The position numbers and the translations under genes are program-made. Under the pieces are notes generated by a model, which was not told the DNA's origin, made no database searches, and saw only the letters and a list, made by a program, of their open reading frames with translations. Below are positions 46,298 to 54,752 of a stretch of 64,000 bases of DNA, one piece after another. Source of the stretch: Tateyamaria omphalii (lineage in GTDB: Bacteria > Pseudomonadota > Alphaproteobacteria > Rhodobacterales > Rhodobacteraceae); NCBI RefSeq assembly GCF_014651375.1, contig NZ_BMWT01000003.1:310001-374000 (forward strand). The letters run 5' to 3'. The stretch's first letter is position 1; each line of letters starts with the position of its first letter.

Positions 46298-46431
46298 ACG
46301 ACGACATTGAAAATTCTGAGAGCACCAAAGCGATTGTTGTGCCGTGAATCCGTCGTAGCTAGATTCATCCAAGAACCATACTTGCATGCTCCGCCCAGCG
46401 GGCATTCGACCAGAGTTGGGCGCGCAAGTGG

Positions 46432-46635
46432 TTGAAAAACGTGGTATTGGTGATCGTGGTGGCTAGGACGAAGATCGAGAAAAAGGCACTTGAACTGCAC
46501 TCAGAATTTGAGAAAGCGGGTAAGACGGTTTGTAGAGTCATCGTCGAAGGTCGCCGGATCGAACTAGAGCTTGCTTTGCCAAGTGACGATGCAGATGAGT
46601 TCGCGGGGATAGAAATGCAGCATGGCAAAGCGTGA
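46432..46635 (+). CDS. Small protein overlapping the integrase start
   Basis: A frame of up to 67 codons from TTG 46432; GTG codons at 46441, 46450 and 46456 are alternative starts. ARTKIEKKALELHSEFEKAG and KTVCRVIVEGRRIELELALP look helical then beta. It overlaps the integrase by 14 bases, so the two are translationally coupled. Size and position would suit a recombination accessory factor, but no excisionase helix-turn-helix is evident. Confidence 0.5.
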   Translation: MKNVVLVIVVARTKIEKKALELHSEFEKAGKTVCRVIVEGRRIELELALPSDDADEFAGIEMQHGKA

Positions 46636-47632
46636 ACTTCCAAAACACGTATATCGGCAGAGGAACGGAATTTATTTCCCGCGGCGTGGGTGGCCGTCGC
46701 AGAAGTTCGAAAGTGAGTTTGGAACCCCTGAGTTCTGGCGGGAGTATGCAGGAATTCTCGCGCAGAAAGACAAGCCGCGAAAGGTAGTCTCTCGGAACTT
46801 CGGCGGTCTCATCGACAGCTATCGGAAATCGCCGCGCTATCGGAACTTGAAGCCGCGCACAGGGCTGGACTATGACAAACACCTGGACTTCTTCCGCCAG
46901 ATCATGGGCGAGATGAATCCAGCAAAAATGCAGCGAAAAGATGTGATCCGCCTGCGCGACTCAAACGCGCACAAGGCGTATTTTGCCAACTACTCTTTGC
47001 GTGTTCTTCGCGTTCTCATGGAACACTGCGTAGACCTCGGTTGGCGTGACACTAACCCAGCGAGGGGTGTCTCCGAGCTTAAATCCCAAAAGCGGCCCGA
47101 GCGCGAGCCGTGGCCGCGAGACCTCCTCGACGCTTACAGACTTGCCTGTCCGCTTGGCACGCGTCAGCGGTTGGTGATGGAGCTATGCGTCGGCACCGGC
47201 CAGCGGATCGGCGACGTTCTCAATATGCGTTGGTCAAATATTGAAGATGGCTCGGTCTGGGTGCGGCAGAGCAAAACCTCGAAAGAACTCTGGGTGCCCA
47301 TTCTTCCTGAGCTTCAATCCGCGCTAGACGCCGCTAGTAAACACTCATTGTTCCTCCTGACCAACGAGCATGGCGTGAACAAATGGTCCTACAGAGGCGC
47401 TTCAGCCGCCGTCAGAAAGGTTCGCGAGCAAATTGGGGCCTTAGACTACGATATCCATAGCTGGCGATACAACGCGGCCTGTGAGCTCCTAGAGGCTGGC
47501 TGCGGCGACGACTTGATCGCGTCCGTGACCGGCCAGAGCCCTGCGATGGTCCAGCACTACACCAAAAAGGTGCGGCAGAAGATCAGAGCAGTACGGGCGC
47601 AACAGATGCGCACAGAGCAAGGTCGTTCCTGA
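46622..47632 (+). CDS. Tyrosine recombinase/integrase
   Basis: A 336-residue phage-type integrase. After an N-terminal arm-binding-like region and a SAM-like core-binding domain (to ~170), the catalytic domain shows Arg in GTGQRIGDVLNMRW, Lys in QSKTSKELWVPI, the H-x-x-R box in HSWRYNAACELLEAG and Tyr in MVQHYTKKVRQ. The second conserved His (GH) is Gln here (TGQSPAM), a tolerated variant. It points toward the tRNA-Cys attachment site 200 bases away and is presumably the enzyme that inserted the element. Confidence 0.95.
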   Translation: MAKRELPKHVYRQRNGIYFPRRGWPSQKFESEFGTPEFWREYAGILAQKDKPRKVVSRNFGGLIDSYRKSPRYRNLKPRTGLDYDKHLDFFRQIMGEMNPAKMQRKDVIRLRDSNAHKAYFANYSLRVLRVLMEHCVDLGWRDTNPARGVSELKSQKRPEREPWPRDLLDAYRLACPLGTRQRLVMELCVGTGQRIGDVLNMRWSNIEDGSVWVRQSKTSKELWVPILPELQSALDAASKHSLFLLTNEHGVNKWSYRGASAAVRKVREQIGALDYDIHSWRYNAACELLEAGCGDDLIASVTGQSPAMVQHYTKKVRQKIRAVRAQQMRTEQGRS

Positions 47633-47835
47633 AAACGCACCCATTGCAGCACAGCATTCTAGTAAAGCGCCCTCCCACAACAGATGTTGCACAACGCAAC
47701 CGCGCTTCATTTGCGCGTGTTTTTGCTGTTTCCGAGCACCCAAAACAGGAACAGAACAAAAACAGAATGTTTAGACAAATGTTTAGACACTCGATCCACT
47801 TCGAGCCAAAAATCCGCTAAGTCATTGATTTTGTT

Positions 47836-47909
47836 TGGAGGCGAGTACCGGAATCGAACCGGTGTACACGGATTTGCAATCCGCTGCGTCACCACTCCGC
47901 CAACTCGCC
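47836..47909 (-). tRNA. tRNA-Cys (anticodon GCA), right attachment site
   Basis: A 74-nt cloverleaf: acceptor GGCGAGT/ACTCGCC, anticodon loop ttgcaaa (GCA), T-arm GGTTCGATTCC and encoded CCA. Its 3' 44 bases are repeated at 42740-42783. The gene is intact because the element brought an identical 3' end. Confidence 0.96.
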
Positions 47910-48073
47910 ATCCGTGGTGTGTGAGCGGCGATAGACCATTCGCTCGGGCCGTGCAAGGTCGTCTGCCAATGAAGTGCTGGAATTTTGCCACTTCGCACAC
48001 CTGCCGCGTTGCCCACACGCTCCGACTGTGGCACATGTAAACGAAATAACCTGAACGAATGAGTTTAGCTGTA

Positions 48074-48727
48074 ATGCCTGACTTCTCAACCCGGCGCACC
48101 TTGATGGTGGATACGCAAGTCCGTCCGGCTGATGTGACAAAATTCCCGATCATCGACGCAATGCTGACCGTTCAACGCGAGGACTATGTTCCAGTAGCGC
48201 AGCGCGAGACTGCTTACATGGGTGAAAACCTCGATTTGGGCGAGGGGCGGGTTTTGCTGGAACCGCGCACGTTGGCCAAAATGTTGGACGCGCTTGACGT
48301 TGCCCCAGATGAATTGGTGCTGGATGTCGGATCTGCCCTAGGCTACTCGGCAGCCATCATCGCTCATATGGCGCAGGCTGTTGTTGCGTTGGAAGACAAC
48401 GAAGCGATGGCTGCCGAGGCCCAGGAAACACTGATGTCTGCTGGAGTGGACAACGTAGTTACACATGTCGAAGCACTGAAAGCGGGTGCCGCCGAACATG
48501 GACCATATGACGTGATTGTTGTTGAAGGGGGGGTGACCCATGTGCCCGACGACCTACTTTCGCAGTTGAAAGATGGTGGACGTATTGCCGCTGTGTTTAT
48601 GGATGGTCCACTGGGAGAGGTTCGAATTGGGTACAAGATGGACGGCACGATCTCCTGGCGCCGCGCATTCAATGCCGGTGCTCCGATTTTGCCAGGCTTT
48701 GAGAAACAAGACGCATTTACGCTGTAA
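48074..48727 (+). CDS. Protein-L-isoaspartate methyltransferase-like protein
   Basis: A 217-residue SAM-dependent methyltransferase of the PCMT family. MVDTQVRPADVTKFPIIDAM (typical N-terminus of the alphaproteobacterial variant), DELVLDVGSALGYSAAIIAH as the SAM loop, VVALEDNEAMAAEA and YDVIVVEGGVTHVPDDLLSQ follow. Canonical Pcm repairs isoaspartate; the variant next to tolC may act on something else. It lies about 40 bases upstream of tolC. Confidence 0.88.
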   Translation: MPDFSTRRTLMVDTQVRPADVTKFPIIDAMLTVQREDYVPVAQRETAYMGENLDLGEGRVLLEPRTLAKMLDALDVAPDELVLDVGSALGYSAAIIAHMAQAVVALEDNEAMAAEAQETLMSAGVDNVVTHVEALKAGAAEHGPYDVIVVEGGVTHVPDDLLSQLKDGGRIAAVFMDGPLGEVRIGYKMDGTISWRRAFNAGAPILPGFEKQDAFTL

Positions 48728-48768
48728 CCCGTGATGCAGCGGGCACACAAAAAAAGAGGCATGTTGAG

Positions 48769-50190
48769 ATGATAGGCAAGTCGGCGCGGAAATTTCTGAC
48801 GACAACGGCAGTTACAGCGGCCGCTTTTGTGGGTTTTGGAATGCCTCAAGCGACCGCTGATACCCTCGCGGACGCGATGGTAGGTGCCTATACTCACAGT
48901 GGGTTGCTGGATCAGAACCGTGCGCTTTTGCGGGCGGCGGACGAAGATGTCCCGATTGCATTGGCGGCGTTGCGTCCCATCATCAACTGGTCGGCGAGCG
49001 TCACACAGGAATTCGGTGACGTGACCTCAGTGGCAGGCACGTCTTCCAGTGCAGAATCTACTGACGTAGTTCTGGCGTTGAGTGCATCCCTGCAATTGTA
49101 CGATGGTGGTGCAGACCGGGCGCGGGTCGAGGCGACAAAAGAGACTGTTTTGGCCACGCGCGCGACTTTGTTGAACGTCGAGCAGGGAGTTCTTCTGCGT
49201 GCCGCGACAGCTTTCATCAACGTTGGGCGGCAGCAGAATTTTGTTGCCTTGAGCCAGAACAATTTGCGGCTTCTGCAGGAAGAACTGCGTGCTGCCAATG
49301 ATCGTTTTGAAGTTGGGGAGGTCACGCGGACCGATGTGTCTCTGGCTGAAGCTGCTGTTGCGCAGGCACGCAGCAACCTTGCCAATGCACAACGCAACCT
49401 GATCCAAGCGCAGGCTGAATACACCAACGTAGTTGGGCGACGCCCTGGGCGTTTGGCGCCGCTGCCAGCACTACCGCGCACCGAGGCGCGCACAGAGTCA
49501 GCTCAGGCTGTTGCTGTGCGCAACCACCCCGACATGGAAGCTGCGCGTCGCCAAGTATCAGCGAATGAGCTGCTGGTTACAGCGGCCAACAAAGATACGC
49601 TGCCTGTTGTGACACTGGAAGGGACATTGGGAGTTCGGGAGGATATTGGCAATCCGGATGACGGAAGAACCGGATCGATTGGGGTTGAAGTGACGGGTCC
49701 AATCTATCAGGGTGGCCGCCTTTCTGCGCTTGAGCGTCAGGCTATGGCGTCCCGTGATGCGTCTCGCGGCAACCTTCATAACGTGCGGCACGGTGTGCAG
49801 CAGGATGTCGTAAACGCCATCTCGGACCTCGAAGCAGCTCGCGCCAGTCTCACCGCATCCGAACGTCAAATCCGCGCGGCTCGCATCGCATTCCAGGGCG
49901 TACGAGAAGAGGCAACGCTTGGAGCTCGGACCACACTGGACGTTCTTGATGCCGAACAGGACTTGTTGGATGCGGAAACCAACCGTATTGCGGCACAGGC
50001 GGATCAATACATCGCGGCTTACTCGGTGCTTGAATCCATGGGCCTGCTCACGGCGCAACGCTTGAAATTGCCGGTCCAGCTTTATGATCCGGCGGCGTAC
50101 TACAACTTGGTCAAGAACGGCCCAGCGAAGCAATCAAAGCAGGGTAAGCAACTGGACAGGGTTCTTCGGGCACTTCAAGTAGACGATTAA
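48769..50190 (+). CDS. tolC: TolC family outer-membrane protein
   Basis: A 473-residue outer-membrane channel for type I secretion and efflux. A signal peptide (cleavage near ATA, about residue 31) is followed by two homologous halves of long helices with membrane strands, for example ATAFINVGRQQNFVALSQNN, VGEVTRTDVSLAEAAVAQAR and its partner EATLGARTTLDVLDAEQDLL. Length is normal for the family. No pump genes are adjacent. Confidence 0.93.
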   Translation: MIGKSARKFLTTTAVTAAAFVGFGMPQATADTLADAMVGAYTHSGLLDQNRALLRAADEDVPIALAALRPIINWSASVTQEFGDVTSVAGTSSSAESTDVVLALSASLQLYDGGADRARVEATKETVLATRATLLNVEQGVLLRAATAFINVGRQQNFVALSQNNLRLLQEELRAANDRFEVGEVTRTDVSLAEAAVAQARSNLANAQRNLIQAQAEYTNVVGRRPGRLAPLPALPRTEARTESAQAVAVRNHPDMEAARRQVSANELLVTAANKDTLPVVTLEGTLGVREDIGNPDDGRTGSIGVEVTGPIYQGGRLSALERQAMASRDASRGNLHNVRHGVQQDVVNAISDLEAARASLTASERQIRAARIAFQGVREEATLGARTTLDVLDAEQDLLDAETNRIAAQADQYIAAYSVLESMGLLTAQRLKLPVQLYDPAAYYNLVKNGPAKQSKQGKQLDRVLRALQVDD

Positions 50191-50264
50191 GGTTTTCAGC
50201 ATAGTATTGTGCGACTCTCACCCGCGGGGTAAGCTGAGGCCGAGGTTGAGAGTGGTACTTTGAC

Positions 50265-51146
50265 ATGTCTGATCCAATGACCAACACCGAGGTGGAGGAC
50301 GTCTTGGCGTCCATTCGTCGTCTGGTGTCCGATGATAATCGTCCGGCACCAGAGAGCGCGGCGACTGCGTCATCCGACAGACTGGTTCTGACGCCAGCCC
50401 TGCGCGTGACCGAAGAGGTTGAAGAAGGGCGTGACCTTCCCGAAGATGCAGAAGCGGCTGCCGACGAAGCCATTGATTCCGTGGATGTATTAGAAGATGA
50501 CTTGCCAGAGGATGGTGAAGTTGCATTTCAGCCAGCGGATGAAATGTCCGCGCCGACCGGGGATGAGGTTGAAGAAGCCAGCTTTGGTGACGATGACATG
50601 GGGCAGGCAGATGCTCTTGCGCCGGAAGAACATCCCATAGCGCTTGACGCAGTCGACCTGGATCAGGACACGCTGATGTCCATTCAAGATGCATTTGATG
50701 ATGTCGACGACAGTGCCTCTGCTGACGAGACTGTGGAAGCAGAACCAGCACTGCAAGATGAATCGACAACTCTCAGCGCCAAGATTGCGGCACTGGAGAC
50801 GCTGATTGCCGGGCAGACCGAAGAATTTGAGCCCGAGAAGGCCGGCGACGGAGCGAATGCGGGTACCGAGCCACCGGCGCTCGCCTGGGAAGATGCAGAT
50901 GACGAGGTAAGCACGCCGGATCCGTCCCCGGATGTCGAGCCTGTGCCAGAGGCTGCCAAAAGCGACGGCGCGCAGATTTTCTCTAGCGACGAAGATGTAC
51001 TTGATGAAGAGGCGCTTCGTGATCTGGTGAGCGATATTGTACGCGAGGAACTGCAGGGCGCATTGGGCGAACGCATCACACGCAATGTGCGCAAGCTGGT
51101 GCGGCGCGAAATTCACAGGGCACTTGCGGCGCAAGACCTAGAGTAG
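50265..51146 (+). CDS. PopZ-like acidic protein
   Basis: A 293-residue protein. The N-terminus MSDPMTNTEVEDVLASIRRL resembles the PopZ/DUF2497 opening (MEDILASIRR). A ~200-residue acidic, low-complexity middle follows, and a C-terminal helical part LRDLVSDIVREELQGALGER then TRNVRKLVRREIHRALA, matching PopZ's oligomerisation helices in pattern. PopZ condenses at cell poles and recruits division and chromosome-segregation proteins. Assignment is by architecture, so moderate. Start ATG 50265 has no strong ribosome-binding site. Confidence 0.65.
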   Translation: MSDPMTNTEVEDVLASIRRLVSDDNRPAPESAATASSDRLVLTPALRVTEEVEEGRDLPEDAEAAADEAIDSVDVLEDDLPEDGEVAFQPADEMSAPTGDEVEEASFGDDDMGQADALAPEEHPIALDAVDLDQDTLMSIQDAFDDVDDSASADETVEAEPALQDESTTLSAKIAALETLIAGQTEEFEPEKAGDGANAGTEPPALAWEDADDEVSTPDPSPDVEPVPEAAKSDGAQIFSSDEDVLDEEALRDLVSDIVREELQGALGERITRNVRKLVRREIHRALAAQDLE

Positions 51147-51186
51147 GGTGGTCAGTGTTCGGGTCCAATCGCTGTACTGACTGTCG

Positions 51187-51765
51187 GTGAATACGCCCGC
51201 TCATTTGCTTGTTGGCGCCGCTGTCTTCGGCGGACGGGGACGTCATGGCCTCCTTGTCGCTGCTTTTACCGGAGCGATCCTGCCGGACCTGTCTCTGTAT
51301 GTCATGGCGGGCGTGTCTCTGTTCATTATCGGGATTCCGCCGGGAGTTGTCTTTAATGATCTGTATTTCTCGAACGCTTGGCAAACCGTATTCGCCATCG
51401 ACAACTCGTTTGTCGTCTGGGGGGTATTGTGTGGCTTGGCCTGCTGGCAACGGTCCTCTTGGGCGATTGCACTGACTGGTGCGGCGTTGCTGCATGTGAT
51501 GCTGGATTTCCCACTGCATCACGACGATGGCCGCCCGCATTTCTGGCCCTTCAGCTGGTGGGTGTTTGAAAGTCCAGTCAGCTATTGGGATCGTGGGCAC
51601 GGTGCCGCATGGGTTGCGCCGGTCGAGGCTGCGCTTGCCATGTTTTCTGCGATGGTCCTTTGGCGGAGGGGGCTGCCAGCATGGGGCATTGCCTGTGTCC
51701 TGGCCTTGCTGCTTGCCGAGCTTTGGGTTGTACGCCAGTGGCTATTTTTCTTTTCAAGCGGATAA
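51187..51765 (+). CDS. Membrane protein of unknown function, 192 aa
   Basis: GTG-started frame with about five hydrophobic helices and His-rich turns: MNTPAHLLVGAAVFGGRG at the N-terminus and LLHVMLDFPLHHDDGRPHFW near residue 110. The TPAH and LDxxxHxxD pattern recalls membrane-bound YdjM/metal-dependent hydrolase proteins, but substrate is unknown. It follows the PopZ-like gene by 40 bases. Confidence 0.75.
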   Translation: MNTPAHLLVGAAVFGGRGRHGLLVAAFTGAILPDLSLYVMAGVSLFIIGIPPGVVFNDLYFSNAWQTVFAIDNSFVVWGVLCGLACWQRSSWAIALTGAALLHVMLDFPLHHDDGRPHFWPFSWWVFESPVSYWDRGHGAAWVAPVEAALAMFSAMVLWRRGLPAWGIACVLALLLAELWVVRQWLFFFSSG

Positions 51766-51777
51766 ACAAAAGAAAAC

Positions 51778-51800
51778 GCGCCCCGTGGGGCGCGCTCTCT
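51778..51800. terminator. Bidirectional intrinsic terminator
   Basis: A GC-rich hairpin (CGCGCCCC/GGGGCGCG) lies between two convergent genes. Leftward it is followed by TTTTCTTTTG; rightward by CTCTCTTTG. It likely serves mainly the leftward DUF6280 gene. Confidence 0.75.
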
Positions 51801-51821
51801 TTGTAGCAGCGGTGACTGCGA

Positions 51822-52142
51822 TCAGGCCGCTTCAGCCTGCTGTGCCGCATTGCGGCGCTCTGATTCTTCGCGGCTCAGGGCGACAGATGTACGGACACCT
51901 TTTCCAACGAATTCCATCAGGCCTTCCACAACCCGTTCGTTCGGGTCGATGCCTGCGCAGCTCAACACTTCGCGCCCATCGCGCGAACGTGCCCAGCGGG
52001 CAATCTGCTCTGGCCCGTTGCCATATTTCTTGTCATCGGCGATTGCATCGTCGAGTGCAGCCAACACAACGGCTGCGAATAGTTTGCGTGCACGGTTGCC
52101 TTGCTCATTGTTAAAGGCAGTGCCGTCAACGAAATCTTTCAT
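51822..52142 (-). CDS. DUF6280-like small protein
   Basis: A 106-residue soluble, helix-rich protein, for example [20 protein letters not shown] and [20 protein letters not shown] then [20 protein letters not shown], which I associate with the DUF6280 family common in Rhodobacteraceae. Function unknown. It is divergent from efp (220 bases). Confidence 0.75.
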   Translation of the reverse strand: MKDFVDGTAFNNEQGNRARKLFAAVVLAALDDAIADDKKYGNGPEQIARWARSRDGREVLSCAGIDPNERVVEGLMEFVGKGVRTSVALSREESERRNAAQQAEAA

Positions 52143-52361
52143 TCGTCGTCCTTCCTTTATTCTTGCTCTTGTCTTTCCGGCGTGGCGCCCGTTATGGACG
52201 AACTGCTCCGATTCGGATACCCCGTAAATGCATGGCTGCCTTGCAATCAGCGCATATCAGGCTGCTGGCGCAGCACAGTATTTCGTTGTCTTGCCGGGAC
52301 CCAATACGCGAGATATAGGGATCAACAACTTTACATCAACCTTTCGTCAAGGTTTTGCCAC

Positions 52362-52925
52362 ATGCCAAAAATCAACGGAAACGAGATACGCCCCGGTAAC
52401 GTCCTGGAGCACAACGATGGCCTTTGGGCCGCTGTGAAGGTGGATCATGTGAAACCCGGCAAGGGTGGAGCCTTTGCCCAGGTCGAACTGCGCAACCTGC
52501 GCAATGGATCCAAACTGAACGAACGGTTCCGGAGCGCCGACAAGGTTGAACGGGTGCGTCTGGAACAGAAAGACCAGCAGTTTCTATATGAGAATGACGG
52601 AATGCTGGTGTTCATGGATGCCGACACATACGAACAGATCGAACTGCCAGCAGAGCTTCTCGGTGATCGACGTCCTTTCTTACAGGACGGCATGACGATC
52701 GTTGTCGAGTTTTATGAGGAAGAGGCCTTGAACGCGACGGTTCCGCAGAAGGTCACTTGCAAGATCGTCGAGACGGAGCCGGTTGTAAAAGGCCAGACTG
52801 CCGCGAATTCATTCAAGCCCGCGATCCTCGACAACGGGGTCAAAGTCATGGTGCCGCCCTTTGTCGGTCAGGACGAAGACATCATAGTGAATACTGAAAC
52901 CATGGAATACGCAGAACGCGCCTAG
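52362..52925 (+). CDS. efp: Elongation factor P
   Basis: A 187-residue protein that relieves ribosome stalling at polyproline. The three-beta-barrel pattern is intact: [20 protein letters not shown], the tip [10 protein letters not shown] where the Lys is the site modified in many bacteria, and [23 protein letters not shown] 52362 is chosen as the family's usual start; the longer frame upstream has no match. A terminator follows at 52964. Confidence 0.96.
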   Translation: MPKINGNEIRPGNVLEHNDGLWAAVKVDHVKPGKGGAFAQVELRNLRNGSKLNERFRSADKVERVRLEQKDQQFLYENDGMLVFMDADTYEQIELPAELLGDRRPFLQDGMTIVVEFYEEEALNATVPQKVTCKIVETEPVVKGQTAANSFKPAILDNGVKVMVPPFVGQDEDIIVNTETMEYAERA

Positions 52926-52963
52926 GGCGTTGTTTTTACGTCACCTCCCATGGGGGTGTTGGT

Positions 52964-52989
52964 CGGGGCGCACAGCGCCCCGTTTTTTT
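52964..52989 (+). terminator. Intrinsic terminator after efp
   Basis: Stem CGGGGCG/CGCCCCG with loop CACAG-like centre, followed by seven T. Typical Rho-independent terminator 38 bases after the efp stop. Confidence 0.92.
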
Positions 52990-53215
52990 ACCATATGCGC
53001 ATAGCTGCCCACGCGCGCGAGACCTTGGCCGAGAACGCGATGAACACGGTTCTGGTCGCCTTTCTGGAACTCAGGTTGCGCATGTATCTGCCACCGCCGC
53101 CCAATGTGGTTGATCACCGAGAAAGGTATGTTCTAGCTGCGGGAAAAGCGCGGTCCTGGCAAATGTCAGATTGAACCGGTCGGGCTTTGTAGAACGGTTT
53201 TCAGAAACACCGCCC

Positions 53216-53914
53216 ATGATGGATACGACGCAATCTCATTTAGTAGCGCGGCCCAGCCTTTGGTTGCACGGTGCCAGCCTGACGTGCGCGACATGGCGCA
53301 GCATTGTTGCGGATTTGCCGTTGGCCCAAACACCGAACTTGCCCGTGGTCGACACCGCTGCGCGTGTCGAAGCGTACGCTGACCGTCTGCAACCTCTGGC
53401 TCCTGATGGGGCAGTGCTTGTCGGGCATTCCTTAGGCGGGATGGTCGCGCTGGAGTTGGCCGCCCGCACGCGGCCAGCAGCACTGATCCTGATTGAAGCG
53501 GTTCCGACAGTCGTCGACACCTTTGCCGGACGTTTGGCTGGTCGTACTCTTCCTACAATCCTCGGTCGGATGTCTCCGCGTCGTCTTGCCGGTCTGACCG
53601 GATTGGGTGAGCCAGATATGGTTGCACAGGAGTTGCGCGCCCAAATCCCGCACTGGAGCGCAGGCGAAATTGCCGATCAGATGCGCGCGGCTGCCGCTTA
53701 TGATGGGCGCAGCCGTCTCAATAGCATTGCGGCACCAACGCTTTTGGTGCGTGGCTTGCGCAACCGGGGCACGCGTCGCGGCATGATCATGTTTGAAAAT
53801 GGGATCGCGGGTTCGGAGCTGTTGGAACTTGACGGCGGGCACAACCTGCCATTGGAAATGCCAAATACACTCCGACAGCATATCGACGCATTCCTGGGGC
53901 GCCGGCTTGGGTGA
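53216..53914 (+). CDS. Alpha/beta-hydrolase
   Basis: A 232-residue protein. LWLHGASLTCATWRSIVADL is the oxyanion-region strand, GHSLGGM near residue 72 is the nucleophile elbow with catalytic Ser, and DGGHNLPLE near the C-terminus carries the catalytic His; the Asp is probably in the segment after PTLLVRG. No signal peptide. Substrate unknown. It is convergent with ygfZ. Confidence 0.88.
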   Translation: MMDTTQSHLVARPSLWLHGASLTCATWRSIVADLPLAQTPNLPVVDTAARVEAYADRLQPLAPDGAVLVGHSLGGMVALELAARTRPAALILIEAVPTVVDTFAGRLAGRTLPTILGRMSPRRLAGLTGLGEPDMVAQELRAQIPHWSAGEIADQMRAAAAYDGRSRLNSIAAPTLLVRGLRNRGTRRGMIMFENGIAGSELLELDGGHNLPLEMPNTLRQHIDAFLGRRLG

Positions 53915-53947
53915 ATTCATCCGCAGGTAAGTCCTGGGGCCGTGCCG

Positions 53948-54688
53948 TCAGTCGTTGCTGCGCGTTACGGTGGCGGCCCCAGCCTGCATAGTGCCGTCGG
54001 CGCGGTCAAAGCGCAGATAGGCAATCGCGCGATCTCCGGCACGTGACAACAAAGTTCCGGCCGCTTTACCATCCGCAATGATTTCGGTGCCGGGTGCTGC
54101 ATCGCCAGTGACGTCGACCTTCGCCAATCCTTTCCGCAAGGTTGTCTTGTGTTTCATCCGGGCGGTCACCTCTTGCCCGACATAGCATCCCTTGCGGAAA
54201 TCTACGCCGTGCAGGGCCTCGAAGCCGGCTTCAAGGATGAAGGTGTTTTGGGTCAATTCCACATCGGTTTCCGGGACCAGATGTGCAACCCGCAACGCTG
54301 TCCAATCGACGTCGTCTCCGTTTTGCGGGGTTTCGCGATAGGCGCGCCACCCCAATTCCGCGTGCCGTGGGTCAGCAAACCCGTCTTCGGGTGCCTCACC
54401 AAGCCCTCGATGCAGGTGCAGGGCCGCATCCTCTAGCGTCACGTTCGCCCGCAGTTTGTACATGCTCAACCGCTGGCGCAGCATGTCGGTATGATCGCCA
54501 TGTGCATCTAAAAGTATCGTTTTGCCATCGGGCACAAGAAAGAAATCCGAGATGTATTTGCCCTGCGGCGTCAGCAATGCAGCATAGACCAAACCGTCTG
54601 TCAGCCGATCCACATCATTGGTCACCAAGCCCTGCAAAAAGCTGTGTGCGTCAGGTCCTGAAAGGCGAAAGATGTGGCGCTTGGACAT
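53948..54688 (-). CDS. ygfZ: Folate-binding protein YgfZ/GcvT-like (iron-sulfur cluster repair)
   Basis: A 246-residue protein: FRLSGPDAHSFLQGLVTNDV at the N-terminus and KGCYVGQEVTARMKHKTTLRK, the invariant K-G-C-Y-x-G-Q-E motif with the conserved Cys. YgfZ/IBA57 uses folate in maturation and repair of Fe-S enzymes. Standard length. It faces a glycosyltransferase gene across 64 bases. Confidence 0.94.
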   Translation of the reverse strand: MSKRHIFRLSGPDAHSFLQGLVTNDVDRLTDGLVYAALLTPQGKYISDFFLVPDGKTILLDAHGDHTDMLRQRLSMYKLRANVTLEDAALHLHRGLGEAPEDGFADPRHAELGWRAYRETPQNGDDVDWTALRVAHLVPETDVELTQNTFILEAGFEALHGVDFRKGCYVGQEVTARMKHKTTLRKGLAKVDVTGDAAPGTEIIADGKAAGTLLSRAGDRAIAYLRFDRADGTMQAGAATVTRSND

Positions 54689-54752
54689 GGGTGTTCCTTT
54701 TTGATCTGCCCCTTGTCATATAGCAGTGCAATCTCCATCCGAAAGGGGCCCA

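Larger units (their letters stand above)
45670..46431. other. Repeat- and palindrome-rich noncoding segment
   Basis: Holds a 14-bp palindrome ACCGCAATTGCGGT at 46015-46028, a hairpin with a 9-bp outer stem at 46054-46089, and an 18-bp direct repeat ATATGCATTTAGTGACAC starting near 46120 and 46280. A long minus-strand open frame across it (45973-46500) is not credible as a protein. Position upstream of the integrase suggests regulatory or recombination-related DNA. Confidence 0.55.
42739..47879. mobile_element. 5.1-kb integrative element in tRNA-Cys
   Basis: Bounded by exact 45-bp direct repeats derived from tRNA-Cys, with a tyrosine integrase gene adjoining the intact tRNA. Cargo: a 74-residue protein, a thermonuclease-like protein, a membrane acyltransferase and a 67-residue protein overlapping the integrase start. 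No structural phage genes, replication protein or relaxase is seen, so it may be a small genomic island mobilised by helper functions, or a decayed one. Confidence 0.88.

Noticed and set aside
45973-46500. 175-codon minus-strand frame over the repeats
   Set aside because: It is made largely of repeat and palindrome sequence and overlaps the small ORF upstream of the integrase; no ribosome-binding site.
52950-53174. 74-codon frame after efp
   Set aside because: It begins inside the efp terminator and has no ribosome-binding site; a shorter start at 52995 has no support either.
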